Assembly (NCBI GenBank): GCA_018714205.1
Contig: DVNR01000062.1
Span: 1-64,000, forward strand
DNA length: 64,000 nucleotides
Direction of reading: 5' to 3'
Source of the DNA: Candidatus Aphodousia faecipullorum
GTDB taxonomy: Bacteria; Pseudomonadota; Gammaproteobacteria; Burkholderiales; Burkholderiaceae_F
Position 1 is the stretch's first letter; every line of letters begins with the position of its first letter. Of this stretch, positions 27,637 to 37,210 are shown piece after piece. The notes beneath the pieces are model-generated. The model was not told the DNA's origin, made no database searches, and saw only the letters and a list, made by a program, of their open reading frames with translations. The translations under genes and the position numbers were made by a program.

Positions 27637-27674
27637 AACAACGATCCTTTTTATATGAATGAAAATGAATTCGA

Positions 27675-28274
27675 TCAATGCTGTTGGTCGATATTTTGCG
27701 CTTCTCGGGCATATTTGGCGACATAGAAGCCGACACCAATTGTAAAAAGAAGTGTCAGTCCTAATAAGCCGAAAAGCTTGAAGTCTACCCAAATGTCCAT
27801 GCTGAACGTGTAAGCGACAAAAAGGTTAATAAAACCAATCACCACTAAAAAATAAAGGCAGGCTCTTTCTAGATTGTCCCAAATATTCTGAGGCATCTCA
27901 AGCCCCGCGAACACGTTTTTAATATAGCCTTTACCCTTAATCCGGCCATAAATCAAAATGCCTGCAAAAAGCCAATAAAGCAATGTGGGTTTCCACTGGA
28001 TGAATTCCGGCTTTTGAAACGCGATCGTCATACCGCCGAAAAGGACAACCAAAAGTGTTGAAAAAACAGCCATTTTGCTCGGTTTTTCACCTCGGGCCAA
28101 AATAAAGGCCATCTGCAAAAGGCTCGCCACGATAATGACCGCCGTTGCCGAAACAATGGGGATCAAGTCCGTCGCGACAGGAATCAAGGGGGAAAGTTCT
28201 TCAGTGTACGAACCGGCCGCCTTAAAGGTGATAAAAAAACAAATAACAGGTAAGAGGTCGAAAAAAGCTTTCAC
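27675..28274 (-). CDS. yciB: Septation protein A / YciB inner-membrane protein
   Basis: The 199-residue protein is almost entirely hydrophobic with about six transmembrane helices, and begins MKAFFDLLPVICFFITFK, the typical YciB start. Family segments QKPEFIQWKPTLLYWLF and the WVDFKLFGLLGLTLLF region are present. YciB (IspZ) contributes to cell envelope integrity and division at the inner membrane. The start codon is GTG at 28274 with an AGAAAGA site. It precedes the parvulin gene in a probable operon and is divergent from the M16 peptidase gene. Confidence 0.92.
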   Translation of the reverse strand: MKAFFDLLPVICFFITFKAAGSYTEELSPLIPVATDLIPIVSATAVIIVASLLQMAFILARGEKPSKMAVFSTLLVVLFGGMTIAFQKPEFIQWKPTLLYWLFAGILIYGRIKGKGYIKNVFAGLEMPQNIWDNLERACLYFLVVIGFINLFVAYTFSMDIWVDFKLFGLLGLTLLFTIGVGFYVAKYAREAQNIDQQH

Positions 28275-28475
28275 GGCAATCTTTCTGTTGTCGTCAACAC
28301 ATTAAACAATAAAACAGTGCGAACTATAGCGCCAAAGCGGTGTCTTTCGCTAAAAACCGCAAAACTTCGATACATCTTTGTCGGTGGTCGGCGTATCTTG
28401 TGTTTGTTTTTCGTTAAACTAGCAAGCCTATCATCGATGACAATCTTCGCGATTGTGACTATCGGAGGCTATACT

Positions 28476-31241
28476 GTGAAATCCCTTAAATGGATTGCGG
28501 TCACGGGTGTTGTGTTAGCCTGTGCGGCGGCAATCGGCTATTGGCAAAAGGATACGAAAGCTCCTATGAATGAAACTCAGCACGTAGAAGAGGCAAAAGC
28601 CCAGAAAATGCATACGGTCGAAGGCGTTACCGAATATCGCCTCAATAACGGCCTGCGCGTCTTGCTCTTTCCAGACTCAAGCAAACCCACCATCACAGTC
28701 AACATGACCTATCTAGTGGGATCACGTCACGAAGGCTATGGCGAGACCGGCATGGCCCACCTTTTGGAACACCTGATGTTCAAGGGGTCGAAAAATTATC
28801 CCGAGCCCACCAAAGAATTCACTAAACGCGGTTTTCGCATGAATGGCTCCACCTGGTTGGATCGCACTAATTATTTTGTCTCCTTCACGGCGACTGAGGA
28901 CAACTTGGATTGGGCGCTGGGCTGGAGCGCGGATGCGATGACCAACTCCTTTATCGCTCAAAAGGATCTCGACACCGAAATGACCGTGGTGCGTAACGAA
29001 TTTGAAATGGGCGAAAACAACCCGGTCAACGTTTTGCTCAAACGCATGCAGTCTGTCCTTTTCGACTGGCATAACTACGGCAACAGCACCATCGGCGCCC
29101 GAAGCGATATCGAACACGTGAAGATTGAAAACCTTCAAGCGTTCTACCATCGTTACTATCAGCCGGACAATGCGGTGCTGACGGTATCCGGCAAATTCGA
29201 TGAGGTGCAGACGTTAGCGAAGATCGAGCGAATTTTCGGCGCGATTCCGAAGCCCGATCGCGAGTTGCCGCAACTTTGGACAGAGGAGCCCGTTGCTGAT
29301 GGTCCTCGTTACTTTGAAATTCGCCGTTCCGGTGAAATGAAGGTGGTCAGCGTCGCTTATCGTATTCCGAGCGCTTTGCATCCGGATGGGCAACTGATCA
29401 ATTTAGGGGCAGATGTCATGGGCGACACGCCCCGCGGACGCCTTCACAAGGCGCTCGTTGAAACGGGAATCGCCACGCAAGTCTTCGCTTGGCCGATGCC
29501 GGCTCACGATCCCGGATTCGCATTCTTTGCCGCGATGCTTCCGAAAGATGGCGATGAGGTGAAAGCTCGGGAGATTTTAGTCAACACGGTGGAATCCGCC
29601 TTTAAAGAAAAGCCTTTGACGCAAGATGAACTTTCTTTGATGGCGCGTGAAGAAAAAACGCTTTACGAACGGATGTTCGCTGATCCGGAAGCGTTTGGCG
29701 TGGATATTTCCGATTACATCGCTTTGGGTGATTGGCGACTGTTCTTCATCCATCGCGACAGCTGGGAAAAGATGAAAGCTGAAGACGTTGCCTCAGCTTG
29801 GAGCCGCTATTTCGTGCGTGACAACCGAGTGGTGGGTGTCTTCATTCCTGATGACAAGCCGCAACGGGCTCAAATGACTCCGGCTCCCACATTGGATGAA
29901 GTTTTGTCCCAGTACCAATTCAAGTCGGAAGGCCAAGAAGCGGAAGTTTTTGACTCGAGCCCTGAAAACTTGAACGCCCGAACCGAGCGTTTCACGATTG
30001 GCGATGTCAATGTCGCTCTCTTACCGAAAAAGACACGTGGCCAAACCGTGGTGGTGCGAACGAATTTCCGCTTCGGCGATTATGAAACACGTGCCGGCAA
30101 GCGAGCCATCGGCATGTTGATGGGGGCAATGTTTGAGCGCGGCACTTCCACAATGAACCGTGAGCAAATCACTGACCAATTCACGAAACTGCAAATTGAC
30201 GGGGGAGTGGGTAGCTACACCACAACCCGGGATAATTTAGCGGCATCGTTGGCGTTAATGACGCAACTTTGGTCGGATTCGACTATGCCTGCCAAGGACT
30301 TTGACGAATTAAAGGCAGAAATGGCCAACGACATTCAATCTCGGATGGATGATCCGAGAATTCTCGCCCGTGACGCCATCGCCGAGCACTTCAACCACTA
30401 TCCTAAGAACGATCCGCGTTATCGTTTGACGAGCAAGGAATTAAAGGATGCTGTTGATGCGGCAACGCTTGCCGATGTCAAGGCTTATTACAACGAGCAA
30501 TTTGGAATTGCACGAGGCGAGATTTCCATTGTCGGTGACTTTGATGCGCAAGCGGTGAAAGCACAACTGCAAGAACTTTTGAAAGCGAAGGTTTCCCAAG
30601 TTCCTTATGAACGCATTGTGCGCGAGTATCAACCGGTTGCCGGCACTCACATCATCATTGACACGCCTGACAAAGAAAACGCGACCATCATGGCGCAGCT
30701 CACTTTTGAAGGAAACAAAAACGACGATGATGCGATCGCCATGCACGTCGCCAACTGGATTTTCGGCGGCAGCAACGGTTTGTCGAATCACCTCATGACG
30801 CGCTTGCGTCAGAAGGAAGGCTTAAGCTACGGAGCAGGTAGCTCAGTTTTGATTCCGGCTTTCGGCAATGAAGCCACTTGGGTGATGCAGGCTATTCTCG
30901 CTCCGCAAAATCTTAAAAAGGCGGAAGCCGCTCTTTATGAGGAAATCGACCGTGCGATTAAAGACGGTTTCACTCAGGAAGAGCTAGAAGAAGCCAAGAA
31001 GGGCTACATTGACTATCGCGCGATTAACCGCAGTCAAGACGCGTTAGTGGCTTCTCAATGGGTGGCTCTCATGCAGGAAGGCAGTGACTGGACTGAGTCG
31101 AAAGAAAACGATGAGAAAATTAAGAATCTCACTTTGGATGAAGTCAATGCCGCTTTCCGAAAGATGGTCAAGCGTGAGAATCTCACGGTAGTTTTAGCCG
31201 GCGATCAGAAAAAAGCGATTGATCAAATCGGCGAAAACTAA
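28476..31241 (+). CDS. Periplasmic M16 zinc peptidase (tandem insulinase domains)
   Basis: The chosen GTG at 28476 has GGAGG seven bases upstream and gives a 921-residue protein that starts with a membrane/signal segment (VKSLKWIAVTGVVLACAAAI). The first M16 half holds the inverted zinc motif HLLEHLMF and the downstream glutamate in RNEFEMGENNP; the second half (about 500-900) lacks the motif, as in two-domain M16B enzymes such as PqqL-type periplasmic proteases. A longer frame from 28317 extends into the promoter region and is not favoured. It probably degrades peptides in the periplasm. A strong terminator follows. Confidence 0.9.
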   Translation: MKSLKWIAVTGVVLACAAAIGYWQKDTKAPMNETQHVEEAKAQKMHTVEGVTEYRLNNGLRVLLFPDSSKPTITVNMTYLVGSRHEGYGETGMAHLLEHLMFKGSKNYPEPTKEFTKRGFRMNGSTWLDRTNYFVSFTATEDNLDWALGWSADAMTNSFIAQKDLDTEMTVVRNEFEMGENNPVNVLLKRMQSVLFDWHNYGNSTIGARSDIEHVKIENLQAFYHRYYQPDNAVLTVSGKFDEVQTLAKIERIFGAIPKPDRELPQLWTEEPVADGPRYFEIRRSGEMKVVSVAYRIPSALHPDGQLINLGADVMGDTPRGRLHKALVETGIATQVFAWPMPAHDPGFAFFAAMLPKDGDEVKAREILVNTVESAFKEKPLTQDELSLMAREEKTLYERMFADPEAFGVDISDYIALGDWRLFFIHRDSWEKMKAEDVASAWSRYFVRDNRVVGVFIPDDKPQRAQMTPAPTLDEVLSQYQFKSEGQEAEVFDSSPENLNARTERFTIGDVNVALLPKKTRGQTVVVRTNFRFGDYETRAGKRAIGMLMGAMFERGTSTMNREQITDQFTKLQIDGGVGSYTTTRDNLAASLALMTQLWSDSTMPAKDFDELKAEMANDIQSRMDDPRILARDAIAEHFNHYPKNDPRYRLTSKELKDAVDAATLADVKAYYNEQFGIARGEISIVGDFDAQAVKAQLQELLKAKVSQVPYERIVREYQPVAGTHIIIDTPDKENATIMAQLTFEGNKNDDDAIAMHVANWIFGGSNGLSNHLMTRLRQKEGLSYGAGSSVLIPAFGNEATWVMQAILAPQNLKKAEAALYEEIDRAIKDGFTQEELEEAKKGYIDYRAINRSQDALVASQWVALMQEGSDWTESKENDEKIKNLTLDEVNAAFRKMVKRENLTVVLAGDQKKAIDQIGEN

Positions 31242-31261
31242 GCTCTAAACTTCCTTGCGTC

Positions 31262-31298
31262 AAAAGCCCTGATCTTGAGTGATCAGGGCTTTTTCTTA
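31262..31298 (+). terminator. Rho-independent terminator after M16 gene
   Basis: Perfect 13-bp stem AAAAGCCCTGATC (31262-31274) / GATCAGGGCTTTT (31281-31293), then TCTTA. Confidence 0.93.
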
Positions 31299-31442
31299 CT
31301 CTATTTTGTGGCTTTAGGGCAACAAAGCGTAACTCTGTCATAAAAAATTCACATTTAATAACTCTTTGATAATTCAAGAAATCCTCCTAACCACAAAAAA
31401 CTTTAAAGAAAACTTTAATCATTGTTTGACATTCATCAATAC

Positions 31443-31458
31443 TTTTTTGGGGGGGGGG
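31443..31458 (+). repeat. T6G10 homopolymer tract before the autotransporter
   Basis: Six T (31443-31448) are followed by ten G (31449-31458), 73 bases before the autotransporter start codon and 12 bases after a TTGACA (31426-31431). Long G runs slip during replication and often act as phase-variation switches when placed in promoters. Confidence 0.8.
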
Positions 31459-31531
31459 TAGCGTAACTTGAGGTTATCCGTCCGTGAAGTCGGAGGGAGA
31501 TTTATATCTATATAACCTCAAAGGTCTGCAA

Positions 31532-34500
31532 ATGAATAAGGCATTTAAAGTACTTTGGAATCAAGTTCGCGGGACTTACGTCGTTGCGTCAGAAGCGCAA
31601 GTCACGCATGGCAAGCCCAGCAAAGCCACCAAGACGATTGTGGCAGCTGCTGTGGCTGGGTTGTTGGCAGTCGGTGGTTCAGCTTTCGCTGCAACGACAA
31701 TCTATAATGGCTCGTTTGGTAGTGGTGATGATCAGTATGACTCCACGAAATTTATTTCGGCTAATGGTGAAGAAACAATAATTCAGACGAATGGCGATAC
31801 TAGAAAATTGATTTCTGCCATTTTGAATAAAGACTGGGATGCAATCCGTGGTGCCCTCGGAACTGCAAATGGAGCAACTTTGGTTGGTTTCACAGGCGGC
31901 ACAAACTTTCACGATTCAAATACTGAAACAACTATCGCCGGTGTTCCATATATGGTTCAGTTCGCCGCAGCAATATTGCCAGAGCTTAAAGATAATAAGA
32001 CTGTTCAAGAAGTTCTTTCTGCTTTGGATAAATATAACAGTCAGATGTCTTCGTTTGAGGATAAATCAAACTCGGTTACGTTAACTGGTGGCACATCTTT
32101 GCATATTGGCGGAAATGGTTCAAACCCGCTGATGATCGGAACGGTCGGAGGAGATAGGCTGATTAACTCTGTTGCAAGTTACAGCATCTACTTTGACAAA
32201 GACGAAGAGCCAGGGAGAACGACAATTTCATCTCCTAAGGATAACGCTGTTGAACGAAACGGAGATGTAAGTGTTTATGCGGAAAGTGGTAACTTAGTCG
32301 GCTTTGTTGGTGGTAGCTCTAGCCTCAACATTTCGAATGTTGCAATTGATGCTTACGCTGCGACGTACAATGATCAGGGTGCGGCAACACATGATGCAGG
32401 AGTTTACCTGACATTTAATGGCGAAAAATCAAGCACTACATTAAACGGCAACATCAATATTGAATTGGCTGGAACTACTTCGGCGGCAGGACTATTTAGC
32501 GGTGGATCCAGTATTGCTTTAGGCGGTTTATCTGAATCAATAGTTAACGGCTCAACCCATTTAGTCATTAACAATAATACGAAGCTGGCGGGATATGAAG
32601 GCATTAATGCTGCTGTTGCAGGTGGAGGCCTTTCCGTTGCTCTGTTAGGTGGCGAAAGTCAAAGTGAAATAACAGGAGACACTCTCGTTGAGCTGAAATC
32701 AGGGACATCCATAGGTGTATTAGGTGGTGGGTTAGCGATTGGTGCTCAGACTAATGCATTTGATAGCTTAATGAATCCCTATGAAGTAAATTTAAATGAA
32801 GACGGAAGCTTCACAGCTGAAATTAAAGTTGAATTTGAAGACGGCGTTGAAAGCGAAGGTGGGCAAGCAACAACCATTGCTCACAATGTTGGTATTAATG
32901 TTGGTAGTGGTGCCTCTACGCTCGGCTTAATGGGAGGAGGTCTGGCCGTCGCCTACCAATATGAAGACGCAACAAAGCAGTCATATGCCAATAGCCAAGT
33001 CGACACAGTCACTATTCAAATCGGTGAAGAAGTCAGTAATGAGGATGTATTTGGTGATGTTGATGGCAAACATGACAATAGATCCAAGTACTTCGGTACT
33101 GTAACGAGTCTTTTGAGCACCGCAGTTGAGCTTGTTCAGTCTGGAATGGATGGTTTGAAAGATAAATTAACGGATGATGCTTTCGAAAAGACGCTTCAGG
33201 AACAGCTTCAAAGTATTGCTGATGTCAAGGGTGTGACAGTCGGTTCTTTGGGTGGCGGCCTGGCCTTATCGTGGAGCCGTGAAACGGCTGCTGATGCGGT
33301 GACTTCTCCTCAAGCAATCGCAAACGTTGACTCGGTTGACTACATTGTCAATAGTGGTTACAACGTAGGTCTCGTCGGTGGCGGTTTGGCCTTGTCAAGC
33401 GGAGCTGAATTTACCAATGCAGATGATCAACTGATCCAAACTTTGGCTCAAGCCGATGTCGGTACCGTTACGATGCAATTCAACGGTGGCGAAACGATTG
33501 GCGTGTTAGGTGGCGGTGTCGCCGGCTTTGTTGGTTCGGCGGAAAACAATTTTGGTGTCGGAGCCTCGGCAAAAGTTAAAGAAGTTAATTTGTTAGTTTC
33601 TGGTGGTTCGGTTGACGGCTTAGTAGGTGGTGGTTTGGCTTTCGATGACACGAACCCGAAGGTTAATGACCAATATCAAACTGTTAATAACGTTGATACA
33701 TCAGTAGAAAAAGTCAATATTCAACTGACCTCGGGCAACGTGAATCGCTTAAGCTTTGGCTCGTTCATGACGAATAACTGGGCCAATAACGTTAATGCGG
33801 ATAAGCCTGAAATTCGTGATCATCTTGATGCCTTGGCTTATGCAGCTGACACTCAAAAGGCGGCAATCATTGCTGGTGGCTTGGCGAGTGGTATCCAGGA
33901 TCCGAACAAAGATGTTGGTGCAGCACATGTTGGTGAAGCTTCTGTCGTGATTGCTGGCGATGCTCAAATTGGTCAAGCCGATGATCACTCTAACGTTTTC
34001 GGTGGCGGGGTTGCTGCCAACGGAGCGTTAGCTTCTGTTGGTAAAACGACTATTCAAATCGGAGAGACTGAAGATTCGAGCAAGCCGTTGGTTTACGGCG
34101 ATGTTTATGCCGGTGGTATCGCCCAAGATACGCAATATCAAGGTAACCCAAGTTACTACGAAAAATCAACCTCTCGTGTAGGTGAAGCAACGATTAACTT
34201 GGTTAGCGGCGAACTACACGGTAATGTTTACACTGGCGGCGTCGTGAACACTCCCAATGAATCAGTCACCGATAAGAAGTCTGTCTCTGAAGTTGGTAAG
34301 GCGACCGTTAACCTTTATAGTGCCGATGTCTTCAAAGGCGACCTCATTGATGGTGAAGGCGCTAATGAGTCGGCTTTGAATTTCTTTACCGACGACTATG
34401 ACATGAAAGATGTCGCTGTAGTTGGCTTTGACACGATCGGTGGTGTTGGCGCTAACGTAAGCAATCTCGCATACGATTTTGGTTCTCGTGAGGCAACTCT

Positions 34501-36103
34501 GGTTACAGGTACTGTGAACTTCGCCTCAATTGCCAATGCAGATGCCAAGAACCTGATCATCGGCTCCGAAGACGCTCAGGGTGTCGTTTCTGCTAAATCA
34601 GCGGATTTGGTGGGCGCAACGGTAAATGTTGACCAAGGTCTCTTAGCCTTTAACGCTGATACTCAAACCGCTTTAGACGCATTAAGTTCTTCGACCCGCA
34701 CGCCGCAACCGACAAGCAATGTCTTTGTGACCGGCACTGTCGATCTCACGGAAACGCTCGTGACGGTTGGGGATAGCACTGAACCGGCTGACGCGGTCGC
34801 AGGTCTTTATGTTGGCGAAAACGGTATGGTGATCGCAGATGCCGCCGCTAAGACTGAAGTTAAAGGCGAGGCCGATGTTAACCAAGGTTCAATCCACTTT
34901 GTGGGTGTAGACGCTGATGGGGCTCAAGTGACAATTGCGGCTCAAGACGACACAGCGACAACAGTTGACAATGTGCTTTACAAAGCAGTGAAGACTGATG
35001 CGGTGTACACCTTCGATCGCCGTACTGGCAGCGAATTGGATGAGGTTGGTTTGGGAGACTTTGATGATCCCAACTTCTTGGATGAATTGAAGAATCATCA
35101 AGACAACACCGGCGCTCAATACATTCGTGACTTCCTTGATCAAAAGAACACGTCTATCACGAACGAAAACCGTTCTCAACAGTTAAACGCTGCGGTTAAT
35201 CTCGCTACAGCCGCCGGCGTTCAAACGGCTGCCATCGACAGCGCTTCGTTGGGTATTGACGCGGCGAACAAACGCGCTTCCATCATTAACGACCAACATG
35301 AAGGTGGTGTGCTCTTTGCCGAAGCCTCTGGTCGTCGCACAGAAATGGGCGGCTCGGCTGATTTCGGTGCCATCAAGTCTGAATTGGGTGGCGTCGTTGT
35401 CGGTGGTGAATACTCCACGGGCGATTGGACATTCGGTGCCTTAGCTAATGTCGGTACAGGCAGCGTGAAGGGTCAAGGCAATAACGCCGGCGTTGACAAT
35501 GATGTTGACTACTATGGCGCTCAAATTTACACGGGCAAGCGCTTCGGTCAATTCAACGTTGTGGGTCAAGTCGGTTACTTGTCAACGAGTAATGAAATCT
35601 CGCATTCGACCGTCGCTTTGAATAAAGCGGACGTTGACGCGGACGTCATCACGGTTGGCGTGCGGGGTGAAATGCGCTTCGACTTAACTGAAAACACCCG
35701 TATGGTGCCTTACATCGGTTTGAACTACTTGCGAGTCGGCACGGACGGCTACACAACGAGCCAAGGCGTCCAAGTGGGTGACGTGGATCAAAACCTCTTC
35801 ACCTTGCCGGTCGGTGTGAAGTATGCCGGTGACATGCAAACGAGCTCCGGCTGGATGTGGACGCCATCAGTGGATGTAGCTTACGTCGCCGCCTTCGGTG
35901 ATCGTGACGTTGACGCCACGACACACGTCGGCGCTGTTGGTCAAACCACGATGGATGTCTGGGCTGAAAGCGTGGTCCGCACGACGATCGGCGTTAAAGC
36001 TCAGAAGGAAAACTTCGGCTTTGGCGTTGAAGCGGGCGGTGCCTTCGGTTCCGATGACACACAGGGTCTTTTCGGACAAGTGCGTGTTGACTATCGCTTC
36101 TAA
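31532..36103 (+). CDS. Large autotransporter adhesin-like protein
   Basis: From ATG 31532 (AAAGGT site) the product is 1523 residues. It starts with an extended signal peptide region (MNKAFKVLWNQVRGTYVVAS), a hydrophobic core and cut near AFA (about residue 53). The passenger contains at least ten spaced copies of a GGGLA-like motif (for example VGLVGGGLALSSG, GVLGGGLAIG, NVFGGGVAANG), consistent with a repetitive beta-solenoid. The last 290 or so residues form the autotransporter barrel, ending in VRVDYRF with the terminal phenylalanine needed for outer-membrane insertion. No protease or lipase motif was seen, so an adhesin role is the default guess. A T6G10 tract precedes it and a terminator follows at 36151. 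The passenger start is visibly more AT-rich than the barrel. Confidence 0.93.
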   Translation: MNKAFKVLWNQVRGTYVVASEAQVTHGKPSKATKTIVAAAVAGLLAVGGSAFAATTIYNGSFGSGDDQYDSTKFISANGEETIIQTNGDTRKLISAILNKDWDAIRGALGTANGATLVGFTGGTNFHDSNTETTIAGVPYMVQFAAAILPELKDNKTVQEVLSALDKYNSQMSSFEDKSNSVTLTGGTSLHIGGNGSNPLMIGTVGGDRLINSVASYSIYFDKDEEPGRTTISSPKDNAVERNGDVSVYAESGNLVGFVGGSSSLNISNVAIDAYAATYNDQGAATHDAGVYLTFNGEKSSTTLNGNINIELAGTTSAAGLFSGGSSIALGGLSESIVNGSTHLVINNNTKLAGYEGINAAVAGGGLSVALLGGESQSEITGDTLVELKSGTSIGVLGGGLAIGAQTNAFDSLMNPYEVNLNEDGSFTAEIKVEFEDGVESEGGQATTIAHNVGINVGSGASTLGLMGGGLAVAYQYEDATKQSYANSQVDTVTIQIGEEVSNEDVFGDVDGKHDNRSKYFGTVTSLLSTAVELVQSGMDGLKDKLTDDAFEKTLQEQLQSIADVKGVTVGSLGGGLALSWSRETAADAVTSPQAIANVDSVDYIVNSGYNVGLVGGGLALSSGAEFTNADDQLIQTLAQADVGTVTMQFNGGETIGVLGGGVAGFVGSAENNFGVGASAKVKEVNLLVSGGSVDGLVGGGLAFDDTNPKVNDQYQTVNNVDTSVEKVNIQLTSGNVNRLSFGSFMTNNWANNVNADKPEIRDHLDALAYAADTQKAAIIAGGLASGIQDPNKDVGAAHVGEASVVIAGDAQIGQADDHSNVFGGGVAANGALASVGKTTIQIGETEDSSKPLVYGDVYAGGIAQDTQYQGNPSYYEKSTSRVGEATINLVSGELHGNVYTGGVVNTPNESVTDKKSVSEVGKATVNLYSADVFKGDLIDGEGANESALNFFTDDYDMKDVAVVGFDTIGGVGANVSNLAYDFGSREATLVTGTVNFASIANADAKNLIIGSEDAQGVVSAKSADLVGATVNVDQGLLAFNADTQTALDALSSSTRTPQPTSNVFVTGTVDLTETLVTVGDSTEPADAVAGLYVGENGMVIADAAAKTEVKGEADVNQGSIHFVGVDADGAQVTIAAQDDTATTVDNVLYKAVKTDAVYTFDRRTGSELDEVGLGDFDDPNFLDELKNHQDNTGAQYIRDFLDQKNTSITNENRSQQLNAAVNLATAAGVQTAAIDSASLGIDAANKRASIINDQHEGGVLFAEASGRRTEMGGSADFGAIKSELGGVVVGGEYSTGDWTFGALANVGTGSVKGQGNNAGVDNDVDYYGAQIYTGKRFGQFNVVGQVGYLSTSNEISHSTVALNKADVDADVITVGVRGEMRFDLTENTRMVPYIGLNYLRVGTDGYTTSQGVQVGDVDQNLFTLPVGVKYAGDMQTSSGWMWTPSVDVAYVAAFGDRDVDATTHVGAVGQTTMDVWAESVVRTTIGVKAQKENFGFGVEAGGAFGSDDTQGLFGQVRVDYRF

Positions 36104-36150
36104 ACAATAAAACTCTAACTCCGACCTTCTGAAAGGAAGGTGGTTTAAAG

Positions 36151-36183
36151 GGCGGAAGTCGCAAGGTTTCCGCCTCTTTTTTG
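36151..36183 (+). terminator. Rho-independent terminator after autotransporter
   Basis: Stem GGCGGAA (36151-36157) / TTCCGCC (36168-36174), then TCTTTTTTG. Confidence 0.85.
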
Positions 36184-36223
36184 TTAAGCGAACGAACTCT
36201 GAGTGGAGTAGTGTCTTGACCTG

Positions 36224-36266
36224 AAAAAAGTTGACCCCTTTAAGAGCTAAAGGAGTCAACATTTTT
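36224..36266 (-). terminator. Bidirectional terminator, ygfZ side
   Basis: Arms at 36230-36242 and 36248-36260 (GTTGAC/GTCAAC ends), 13 bp with one C-A mismatch. On the minus strand TTTTTTC follows; on the plus strand ATTTTTAG follows, so it can act both ways. Confidence 0.85.
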
Positions 36267-36281
36267 AGGCTAAGACAATTA

Positions 36282-37175
36282 TCAGTTTGTTGTCAACGGT
36301 ATTAGCTTATTGCCGTTAATGAGCAATTGGTTTTCTTGCAACGCCTTTGTGGTCGCTTCAACAAGACAATAGGTTTTGCCGGCAACGCTTGAAGCCATGA
36401 CCACATTGCCAACCACCGCGTCACCGACTTTGACTTCCGTGTTCGCAATCACTTCGCTATCCGCGCGAAGAACCATGCTTGCCATTCTGCGAGGCGTTTT
36501 CCCAATATGCTGAACGCGAGAAATGACTTCTTGACCGGGATAGCATCCCTTGTCAAAAACCAATCCGCCGATCAAGTCCAAATTGATCCATTGAGGAACG
36601 AAAGCTTCTTTAGTACTCTCGCAAACCCAAGGAATACCGGCGGCGATATCGCTCGCATACCAGTGTGCGGCGGTCATTGTCCCAGTCATCAAAGACTGGA
36701 GTTGATCAGCCGTTCCCACGGCCATGGCCCGTTTAGTGTTCTCAAAGTCTGCGACGCGAGCGACAACCGGCCAGTGTTGCGTATGCGTGTCAAGCGCCGG
36801 CAAATCAACAGTGGGGTTGATGAGCCCCATAACTTTCAAATCGGTTGCTTCTTCCAATTGGACGTGACTTCGCAAAATAAACATGGAAAGACGCTTTAAA
36901 AAACCGGCTAGCAAGTCTCTTGGCAAAATCAGATAGAAATGCTCTTCGAGTTTGAAAACCCTCATAAGTGCCAAGATGCGGCCTTGTGGCTGACAGTAAG
37001 CGGCTAACCGAAAGGCGTTGCCAAGAGCGTTGATGTGATTGGTGAACTGTCCGTGAAGAAAACTTTCCGCATCAGCGCCGCTGGCGCGAACGACTGCTAG
37101 ATCGTCAAGCAATGCAGCGCCCTGAGCGGGCATATTATCAGGGGTTTGCCAATATCCGAAATTGTGAGTTTTCAT
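36282..37175 (-). CDS. ygfZ: YgfZ, folate-binding iron-sulfur cluster protein
   Basis: YgfZ helps synthesise or repair Fe-S clusters in a tetrahydrofolate-dependent way and is related in fold to the GcvT aminomethyltransferase. The 297-residue protein has the diagnostic motif KGCYPGQEVISR with its redox-active cysteine (about residue 226), and the early FLHGQFTNHI segment. ATG 37175 is preferred over an in-frame GTG four codons upstream. It is divergent from mltG, an arrangement common in betaproteobacteria. A second, more divergent GcvT-fold gene lies at 46062. Confidence 0.93.
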   Translation of the reverse strand: MKTHNFGYWQTPDNMPAQGAALLDDLAVVRASGADAESFLHGQFTNHINALGNAFRLAAYCQPQGRILALMRVFKLEEHFYLILPRDLLAGFLKRLSMFILRSHVQLEEATDLKVMGLINPTVDLPALDTHTQHWPVVARVADFENTKRAMAVGTADQLQSLMTGTMTAAHWYASDIAAGIPWVCESTKEAFVPQWINLDLIGGLVFDKGCYPGQEVISRVQHIGKTPRRMASMVLRADSEVIANTEVKVGDAVVGNVVMASSVAGKTYCLVEATTKALQENQLLINGNKLIPLTTN

Positions 37176-37210
37176 GATTTCAAGCACAAAAAATTTTAGG
37201 TCTTGATATT

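Noticed and set aside
31426-31464. TTGACA plus TAGCGT around the G tract as a complete promoter
   Set aside because: Spacing is 27 bases, too long for sigma-70 even with a few G lost; only the tract itself is reported.
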